A DNA stretch of 56,796 bases from Hofstenia miamia (taxonomy: Eukaryota; Xenacoelomorpha; Acoela): NCBI GenBank assembly GCA_004352715.1, contig SCFE01000040.1:1951055-2007850 (forward strand), given 5' to 3'. Each line of letters starts with the position of its first letter. The first letter of the stretch is position 1. Made by a program: the position numbers and the translations under genes. Shown piece by piece: positions 33,850 through 56,796 of the stretch. The notes under the pieces were generated by a model, which saw nothing but the letters and a program-made list of their open reading frames with translations, ran no database searches and was not told where the DNA came from.

Positions 33850-35150
33850 GAGAGTATCACTTGACTCTAATAAATTTGTAGCTATAACTTGTTTAGATCT
33901 TTCAAATGTCTTTGATTCGATTAATCATAACATTCTAATTGAAAAACTATCTTACTTAGGATTTTCTAGTAATAGTAAGCAATTGATAACTAGTTACCTC
34001 AATCAAAGATTCCAAAGAGTTAAATTAAATGATAGTTTTCAGAATGGTTACCGGTTTACAATGGGGTGCCTCAAGGTACGATTCTAGGTCCTTTTCTTTT
34101 TAGTATTTATGTAAATGGCATGCATTCTATAACTAATTGCAACTTAATCCAATATGCCGATGACACTGGCATTTTCAGCGATAATTCATCAATGCACCTA
34201 GCAGCGGAATCTATAGAATTGAATTGTAAAAAATTGTCAAAATACTTTTGTATGCACAATTTGAATATTAATGAAGTTAAAACAGAATTTTGTATTTTGC
34301 AGTCGAATAAAAGCAATTACGATGTTTCTGCAGTGACTTTAAATGTAAATAATATTAATGTTCCTATTGTGGACAGTTTCAAGTACCTAGGAGTAACTAT
34401 TAACTCAAAGCTAAAATTTAACTCTCACATCAATTTAATAGTTAGAAAACTAGCTATAGATATAAGAAGTATCCCACTAGTAGTTAGGCAATTCTTCCAT
34501 GCTTTCATCATGAGTCACTTTAATTACGCAAACATTTTATTTACTGACCTAAGCGAATTGCTTTATAAAAAACTTGATATTCAATTAAAATGGGCATTAA
34601 ATATCACAACGAAAAACTCATCGAAAACCAAACAGTACATTACTAGGTCAATTCTTTTTTCAAAACAACTGTTTACATTGAATACCCTTCTGACATTCTT
34701 CAAGCTAATCAGAAACCTACCACTATATAATACGATTAAAATACCGGGATTTGCTCAAACAGAATTCAAGATCAAAGCTTTTTACATGTGCTAAGTATAA
34801 GAAAAACGTTTTAAAGAAATCCTTCATTAATATCGCCATTCGAACTTGGAATTTTTCAATTAAAAATATTGAAAAATTGAAATCTTTTAAAAAACATTTA
34901 AAAATCTTCCTTAAGCAAAAATATATTTCTGGAAAATCATGGATAGGATACAAATTTTATAACAATGACTATACTATAACTCGTTATCAAAAAATAGCAC
35001 TATTGTAACTTATCCATAGCCTGTAAGATTTCTTTTGTAATTTATGTGAAATGTATATGTGTTTTTATGAATTTAATGACGCTATTCAGATAAATTATCA
35101 GTTATTTAATTGTTAACATTTATCTGAATAAAGATTTTATCTTATTTGGT
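33850..35150 (+). mobile_element. LINE (Jockey/CR1-like) 5'-truncated copy with most of the RT domain
   Basis: It starts within the RT palm (FVAITCLDLSNVFDSINHNI near 33880) and continues SYLGFSS..Q..YLNQRFQRVKLN. After one frameshift near 34055 it enters a long clean frame, 34066-34794: PQGTILGPFLFSIYVN, catalytic QYADDT (about 34150), VDSFKYLGVTINSKL, MSHFNYANILFTDL and KLDIQLKWAL. A second frameshift near 34770-34790 leads into the C-terminus ending 35006-35008 (KQKYISGKSWIGYKFYN). The 3' UTR carries the 13-bp hairpin at 35083-35130 and AATAAAG at 35127, with a short tail. The element primes cDNA at a nicked target; this copy is inactive. Confidence 0.9.
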
Positions 35151-35660
35151 TTTTTGAAGTGCGTTGATTTATAATCGCTTTTTAGTTTTTAGCCCACTTT
35201 GTGAAATCGATGGACATAGTCTTCTGTTGCAGTATTCTGGTGTTTCAACAATAAGTATTACAAATATAAACAATATTTTAATTGTTAAATACTATCGCTA
35301 TCTGTTCTTATAATTTATAAAACATAATTTAATGGTTAATTTTAGTAGTTTATAACTAACGTACTTTATAACGAACATCCGTGACCCGCTTTGCGGCGGC
35401 AGTTATATTCTAATGCAGTGGTAGTAACGCAATTACTAACAGTTACAACCAGTGGGTATTTACTCTCGATCATTTTTTCAGTTTAATGTTTCGCTTATTA
35501 CATACAGTACGTTAATTCATCAGTAAATTATCCCGCTTTCCTTATTGGAGTTTAATTGCCTACTTACACGTAGTTGATGCTAGATCAATAAATCGATATA
35601 AACTGGTTAACTCTAATCTTATACAATCCCTGATGATGCTTGAATATATTGGTATCGACA
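35151..35660. other. Spacer
   Basis: No gene recognised. Confidence 0.4.
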
Positions 35661-35669
35661 ATTGGATTG

Positions 35670-36775
35670 ATTGGTAGAAATCTGGACAACCCCGAAATAT
35701 TGTTTTATTCTTGGATAATTCGTCGGCTTTTAACACGGTTTTACAAAAGAGATTACTTAATCAAATACAAAATGCATCACCTTGGCTGGCTAAATTCCTT
35801 TGGGTATACATGACTGGTTGGTGAAAATGTATAGAGACTAAAGATCATGCGTATACCGACGATATTGAGCTGCTACTAGGAATACCATAGGGAGGACCCA
35901 TGAGTGGTCCTCTACTCATTATACCAAATGTTTTAATAATATCGTCTTAGGACTTCATGGCAGCCAATCTGATGTTAGCAAATACTCAGATGATTGCAGA
36001 TTAATATATAGTATCTCAAAATCAAACACTACGAGAGATTTGAAAATATACATAGACACGGCGCAAAACATTGATGGTCTATCCAAATTAAGGAACTTGT
36101 ACCGGAATGCGGGCAAATCGGAAGAGATTACCTTTTTTCAACATGGCATAAAGAAGCCAGTTTACAGTCGTCCTCTATAGCTTTTGATGGTAACGATGTT
36201 TTAGGAATAAAATCCGTGAAATACCTTGGCATACACATAGACTACAAATTGAATTGGCGGCAAGAAGTCAGCGAGTTAGTTAAAAAAACTTTCTTAGTAA
36301 AGTTTTTGGATAATAGTGGTAAACTCATGGTTTCTAAAAACTTATATTATACAAATTTACCTGTTCGCTGCTCTCATTTGGTTTCTGGGCCTATCACAGG
36401 AGCAGAAGGAAAGATTGCGAAAGCCAATCAAATTTTACTCCAAGGTTACGAAGAATGAGAAAGAAGTCTTTATTCGTTACATCAATAAAGCAAATAAGGC
36501 AAGTCAGCAGTACAATTGCAGAATGATGACTGATTAACAATCACCGTTGTATACGGACTTTATGCGACTTAAATCAAATAACCAAACGAAAAGCAAAATG
36601 AGAAGGCCATATTGGCGGACTGACAAATACAAGAAAACTTTTTTGCAATACACTATATCCACAAGAAGGATGACCGTTTGATTGAAATACTGTGATTTTG
36701 GTGCTTTTTAACAAATTTATATTTTTACTTATGTATATGAGTAGGAGAAATAAAGTGTATTTATTTATATTTATC
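35670..36775 (+). pseudogene. Second type of non-LTR reverse transcriptase, degenerate
   Basis: Blocks in order: LDNSSAFNTVLQKRLLNQIQ (about 35720-35780), GIP-stop-GGPMSGPLLI (about 35878-35920), the catalytic-box remnant KYSDDCRLIY (about 35980-36008), and VKYLGIHIDYKLNW with the following QEVSELVKKT (36213-36285). The motif spellings (PQGGPMSGP, YSDD) differ from the other LINEs here (PQGTILGP, YADD), so this is a separate lineage. Several stops and frameshifts. The 3' end is near 36750-36775 with AATAAA followed by a TTTATATTTAT-like tail. Confidence 0.65.
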
Positions 36776-37608
36776 TAGTTTACTTGACATGCACGACATA
36801 TGCATTTTATATTAAACATTCCTGTTTTGCTTATGGAATATGAGTATGAAAATCCCATTTTAATAAGCTTTTTGAGAAAAATTTTTAAGGCAAATTTTAA
36901 AACAAGAAACTAAGACTTAATCAATGAGTCATTGTAATCATTAAACAATGTAGACTAGCCTATCATATACAATTTAAACCTAAGCTAATATTCCTATCTA
37001 TAAACGCTGACTTTAGAAAAACATTTTTGACCGCACTTTAAAGAATTTGAAATGATCAGCTACCCTAATTGGATTTCCGCATTTATAAGGAAATTCGCAT
37101 TGCCTTTTGCCAAAATATGGAACAGGTGTTTTAGATTTAAAATATGGTTATGCTTTAGATCAAGAAATATTATATCATATGGCGGTATGATTCGAAGTAT
37201 TCTGAAACATTTTAAAAATTTATTGCAATAAATCTGCTATATTGGGTGAAAACATTTAGATAGAGACATAATTTTTGGAGTTCTTTTACACACAAAATTG
37301 ATTCTTCACTAAATTACTATCAAAATTTAGCTATTTCTAATATAACTATATAACCAATTAAAAATCAACATCGAAAAATAATTCTCAAAGAAATCCATAA
37401 AGATTGAGTTAAAATTTTTTAGAATTAACATTTAAAATTTGAAAAATTTTGTTAAAAAGATGATACAACAATTGGTGTATAGATTCTAAAATACAACCTT
37501 GCATGGATATTTATACTATTGCAAATTTATGTTTATTTATTCTGATACAAAAAGTAGTGTTAATCAAACATAAAATTTTTTCAATATCCTAAAATATAAA
37601 ATAAACAT
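36776..37608. other. Spacer downstream of POLR3A
   Basis: Lies between the RT fossil and the POLR3A stop codon (minus strand). Just below the stop, TATTTTATA runs could serve polyadenylation, but no single site stands out. Confidence 0.4.
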
Positions 37609-53171
<15,563 letters not shown>

Positions 53172-53174
<3 letters not shown>

Positions 53175-53181
53175 CTCTAAA
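53172..53181 (-). promoter_or_regulatory. TTTTAG acceptor 2 nt before the POLR3A ATG
   Basis: On the minus strand TTTTAG (53182-53177) is followed by AG and the ATG at 53174. It matches the acceptor of the gene's own introns. The leader left would be 2 nt, fitting spliced-leader addition; a 5'-UTR intron is the alternative. Confidence 0.5.
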
Positions 53182-53737
53182 ACGCATTGACGTTTCTATC
53201 ACTAAGCTAGTACACAACGCTCATTTTGTTGAAAAATGAAAATGCTTCAATTTCTGAGTTTAGTAACAACGCTTGTAATTAAAAGTGTTTTAGGAAATTA
53301 TTATTCAATGAAATTTATTAATTTATCCAATTGCAGAAATGTTTAATCATATTTTTTATTGTTGTACGTTAATTGTCGAGTGATAATTAGCAACTAAATA
53401 TTCGAAACTCCGATAAAGCTACGATCCTTCAGAAATATTAGTAACATCATATAGAGTGGCACAGTGATCTTCATAAAAAATAAAAGTAAATTTTTTCAAA
53501 ACAGGATACTTTTCATCTTCATGTGAGACATTTTCTTTTATGTATTAATGATAGACACGTTTTTGGAGATGTGATAGGAGTTCCAGTTAACCTCTGAATA
53601 GGATGGAATTGCAATTGTTTCTGAAAAGCAAAAGCACGCCATGTGGTGCTTTGGATCAGCTTAGTTAAACTCACTCAAAAAAATGGCTAGAACTAATCTA
53701 TATTTACAAAACTATTTACATGTGAAATAATTAACAG
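53182..53737 (-). other. Region between GPATCH3 stop and POLR3A start
   Basis: About 560 bp. On the minus strand AATAAA occurs at 53360-53355 and 53319-53314, roughly 140-180 nt before the POLR3A acceptor. No ORF of note. Confidence 0.5.
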
Positions 53738-54130
53738 TCAATGATCCTCCGTGAGCAGTCCTCCACGAATGAAACACTTCTTATTAGCAGTTAATGAAGC
53801 AGATAATAACAGTTGATCTTTTTCCTCATCAAAAGTGTCGTATATTGTAGAAATTGTGAAAGAAGGAGTATCAGAAGGCAGTTTGCGCGTACTTTTTGTT
53901 TCGTAAAAACCGAAGCCATGTAAACAAGAAGCCGGTTTAGAAGTGGAAATAATGGGATCAGCGATCCCAGTGTTGTCAACACCTAGACCTTTACCATCAG
54001 ACCATCCATACCGCATCATTACTTTATGACCGATTCCACGAGTATGCTTTTCAAATTGGCCTCGTTGAGAAGACGAATCCCCCATGTTGAATAAATGTTC
54101 TGATCGGATTTGAAGCAAATCTTGTGCATC
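53738..54130 (-). CDS. GPATCH3: G-patch domain protein, last exon (GPATCH3-like)
   Basis: After a TTTAG acceptor (54135-54131) an open frame of 130 codons runs to the stop at 53738. It begins DAQDLLQIRSEH and has a G-patch domain, FEKHTRGIGHKVMMRYGWSD then GKGLGVDNTGIADPI, with the conserved glycines. G-patch domains activate DEAH helicases or bind RNA. GFGFYE after the domain and SFTISTIYD further on match the C-terminal tail of GPATCH3, which favours that protein over ZGPAT or GPATCH11. Earlier exons (RRM-like region in GPATCH3) are not in the window. They would lie beyond the mariner insertion, past the right edge or in the gap. Its neighbour POLR3A is on the same strand 563 bp downstream. 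Confidence 0.75.
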   Translation of the reverse strand, partial: DAQDLLQIRSEHLFNMGDSSSQRGQFEKHTRGIGHKVMMRYGWSDGKGLGVDNTGIADPIISTSKPASCLHGFGFYETKSTRKLPSDTPSFTISTIYDTFDEEKDQLLLSASLTANKKCFIRGGLLTEDH

Positions 54131-54611
54131 CTAAATGGTATTAGAAAGAGCATTAAGAAACTAGTGAAATGATAAAATTATGTATGCATACATATATTTA
54201 TACGGACGCTAAGAATTACTTGCATCATATGTACTGGTGGTAAATAGACACCCGGGCGCTAGGTATGATTTTTAAACAATATATATATATATATATATAT
54301 NNNNNNNNNNNNNNNNNNNNNNNNNNNNNNNNNNNNNNNNNNNNNNNNNNNNNNNNNNNNNNNNNNNNNNNNNNNNNNNNNNNNNNNNNNNNNNNNNNNN
54401 NNNNNNNNNNNNNNNNNNNNNNNNNNNNNNNNNNNNNNNNNNNNNNNNNNNNNNNNNNNNNNNNNNNNNNNNNNNNNNNNNNNNNNNNNNNNNNNNNNNN
54501 NNNNNNNNNNNNNNNNNNNNNNNNNNNNNNNNNNNNNNNNNNNNNNNNNNNNNNNNNNNNNNNNNNNNNNNNNNNNNNNNNNNNNNNNNNNNNNNNNNNN
54601 NNATATATATA
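54131..54611. other. Intron sequence with (TA)n and a 302-N gap
   Basis: Upstream of the GPATCH3 last exon; (TA)n at about 54279-54300 and 54603-54613 borders N at 54301-54602. Confidence 0.8.
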
Positions 54612-55906
54612 TAGTGTTCCAAAAGTAACCGAACCGCAAACTTAAATAAAAATTGTACATCAAAAACAACAAATTTAATAGGTATATTTAGCATTTACAA
54701 ATGTTCAAAATGTTTACCTTGAACTTCAATACAAACACTACATCGTTTGACAACACTGCGAAATACTTTCTGGCAAGTTTCCTTTCGTGCTGAATACTTT
54801 GTTTTAGTTGATCAATTGTTCTGGGCTTTTTAGCATAAACCGCGTTCTTTAGAACTCCCCATAGAAAAAAATCATGCGGGGTCAGGTCCGGGGTTCTGGC
54901 AGGCCATTCGATTGGTCCTCGGCGACCAATCCGACGTCCCGGAAATATTTCATCAAGCCATTGTCGAACGTTTTTGGTGTAGTGCGCAGGTGCTCCATCT
55001 TGTTGAAAATGAAGATCACCGAAATGGGGGAACTCATTAACAATAGGAAACACTTCATTCTTCAGTCTTGAGCATATCAAGATAATGTTCACCATTAACA
55101 GTTCCTTCAAAGAAGAATGGACCAACTAGACCAGTGCTGTCGATTCCAGCCCAGACTGTCACTCCAGAAAATTGACTTCCGTTTCAATTATACGATGGGG
55201 GTTCTCATTGTCCCAATAAACACAATTGTGTCTGTTAACATGCCCATTCAGTTTGAAGCAAGCTTCATAAAATGCAATCTGGAAAATCTGGTGATTCTTC
55301 CAAAATTGTACAAAATTCTTACAAAATTCTAATCGCTTACCCGGATCATCATCATTTAAGGCATAAAGAAGATGAGGTCTGTATGGTTTTAGACCTATTT
55401 CATGCAAGATACGGTGGAGTGAGGTTTGAGAAATGTTCAGCTCCTTGGACGCCTTTCGAATAGAATTTTTAGGAGAATGAAGAAATGCAGCTGCCACTAT
55501 AACAGGCTGTTCTTGGACGACTTTCTTTAGGAGCACTTAACACACTTCCAGTTACTTTAAATTTGGATACAAGATTGAACATTGCCGACTTACTCGGTAC
55601 AGGTGTTCTGAAATTTGCTTCCCATCTTTCTTCAATATGCTTGTAGCTAGTCCTTGCATTGTAATTCTTAATAACAAAGATACGTTCGTTTAAATCTAAA
55701 TCCTTCACTGCATTTTCAAGAATGAGGGTCCCGAAGCGCACATTAATAGCAACGAGGATAACGAAAAAATGACATAAAAGAAGAAATGACGTGTGGTTGT
55801 TGAAAATTGACATTTAAACATTTGTAAATACTAAATATACCTATGAAATTTGTTGTTTTGGATGTACAATTTATATTTAAGTTTGCGGGTCAGTTATTTT
55901 AGCAAC

Positions 55907-55912
<6 letters not shown>
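54612..55912 (-). mobile_element. Mariner-like (IS630-Tc1-mariner) transposon, 1297 bp, one frameshift
   Basis: TA dinucleotides at 54612-54613 and 55911-55912 flank an element with long inverted ends. Inward from each end they share CCGCAAACTTAAAT, AAATTGTACATC, AAAACAACAAATTT and ATAGGTATATTTAG over about 90 bp. The minus-strand transposase starts near 55813. Its N-terminal helix-turn-helix part is LDLNERIFVIKNYNARTSYK with KFKVTGSV. After a frameshift near 55540-55510 come SIRKASKELNISQTSLHRIL and GLKPYRPHLLYALNDDDPGK. A further frame (55125-54688) carries DLHFQQDGAPAHYTKNVRQW then LDEIFPGRRIGRRGPIEWPA and the last catalytic block DLTPHDFFLWG. An Asp in that place suits the DDxD class. The frameshifts make it non-autonomous now. 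Confidence 0.9.
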
Positions 55913-55937
<25 letters not shown>

Positions 55938-56668
55938 TTGCGGATTTTAACATACTAAATTACACACAATAATATAAAACGCCAACAAACTCAAATTATG
56001 TATGTTATAAAACGCCAATTCTGTTTATGAATTGCCAAAACACTTTTTTCGCACGATTTTTGTTTAAATATATTGTAATGAACATTCGAAACATATCTAA
56101 TGCGATAAAAGGAATTAAAAAATATTCATAAAAAATTATAAATTTTCTGGGTTTTCATAGAATATGGCATTATATAATTTCTTAGAGATATTGGCGGTTT
56201 ATAATTGCAGTAAGATGTGATTGCATGAAAATGGTAAGCAACCTTAATAAAACGATATTTTTTAACTTGTATAACTATTTTCCATTAAATTTAAGCTTAA
56301 TTAGTAATGTTTAAAATTTTTTTTGAAATCTATCTTTTCAAGATTAGTTGAATTATGATTGATTTTGACACTTACATGGAGGATATACTTTCCTAAATCA
56401 ATTTATCTGAGAATTGTAGAGAACTACGGTACGGAATTGAACAAACATACATTATATTCGAGAAAATATTCCCAAAAAATTCGGTGGATCACATATTTCA
56501 TAAAAAACTAAAATTTATTTATCTCAAAAAGGTCATTCTTAAGCTGTTGCTGACAGTGAATATGTAATAACAACTTCTAAGAAGAACATTGAGGAATTAA
56601 TCGATTTTTATTTAGTTCAATTGGAAAATTTATATATATATATATATAAATTGTGTATTATAAAACGC

Positions 56669-56701
<33 letters not shown>
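55913..56701. other. AT-rich spacer with (TA)n tracts and a 12-bp repeat
   Basis: (TA)n at about 55913-55937, 56631-56648 and 56672-56701. The 12-mer TATAAAACGCCA occurs exactly at 55973-55984, 56006-56017 and 56659-56670. No gene recognised. Confidence 0.6.
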
Positions 56702-56705
<4 letters not shown>

Positions 56706-56796
56706 GGCATCGGCACCTATAAATAGCAGCGCGATTAACCGATCAGCTATACTAACTCCCGCTAGGTGTGCACAAGATCGTTGCTCTGCTCTCATC
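56702..56796 (+). promoter_or_regulatory. TATA-box promoter or LTR start, cut by window edge
   Basis: Immediately after (TA)n the composition becomes GC-richer. TATAAATAG at 56718-56726 is a good TATA box, followed by CAGCGCG. The segment opens with TTGTGGCATCGG; TGT starts many LTRs. Either an LTR retrotransposon starts here or this is an ordinary core promoter; no coding part is in view. Confidence 0.35.

Noticed and set aside
53791-53982. Alternative frame within the GPATCH3 exon
   Set aside because: Overlaps the G-patch frame and lacks any motif.

Overview
The window is a strongly AT-rich metazoan nuclear locus. It has spliced genes, (TA)n microsatellites, N-filled scaffold gaps (14818-15817, 17891-18890, 19993-20992, 42641-42778, 54301-54602) and many decayed transposons. 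An invertebrate, most likely a nematode, fits best. The acid phosphatase resembles the nematode form. Two genes carry a TTTAG acceptor 2-3 nt before the ATG, as expected for spliced-leader addition, and one intron is only 44 nt. The species cannot be fixed from the sequence.

Region 1 (1-36.8 kb) is a transposon graveyard with few host sequences. It holds at least nine non-LTR retrotransposon pieces on both strands, two Penelope-like pieces, two copies of a LINE/piggyBac composite, a piggyBac-type deletion element, a THAP-domain P-element transposon and a Mutator-like (MULE) scrap. Host-like sequences here are a secreted histidine acid phosphatase (14153, frameshifted and cut by a gap), one exon of a DNL-type zinc-finger protein (33431-33550) and a doubtful GPCR tail exon (9601). 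The stretches 5.3-8.6 kb and 9.1-14.1 kb show no convincing gene.

Region 2 (37.6-54.1 kb, minus strand) is the well-preserved host block. It contains a complete 13-exon gene for the largest subunit of RNA polymerase III (POLR3A/RPC1; 1358 codons by my exon joins, conserved motifs intact). Just upstream lies the last exon of a G-patch protein that matches GPATCH3. A small intronless p25-alpha/TPPP-like ORF sits antisense inside intron 10. Introns carry at least two MITE-like elements with inverted ends. The 563-bp spacing, same orientation and acceptor beside the POLR3A ATG allow a two-gene operon, which is untested.

Region 3 (54.2-56.8 kb) contains a 1.3-kb mariner-like transposon with long inverted repeats, inserted in a (TA)n tract, and at the far edge a GC-richer segment with a TATA box that may be the start of an LTR or a promoter.

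The main points for follow-up are a structurally conserved 3' hairpin in the LINE family, TAG (never CAG) acceptors in every intron read, a probable GC-AG intron in POLR3A, the nested p25-alpha ORF, palindromic subterminal motifs shared by piggyBac-type elements, and two single-N joins beside direct repeats that look like assembly artefacts.
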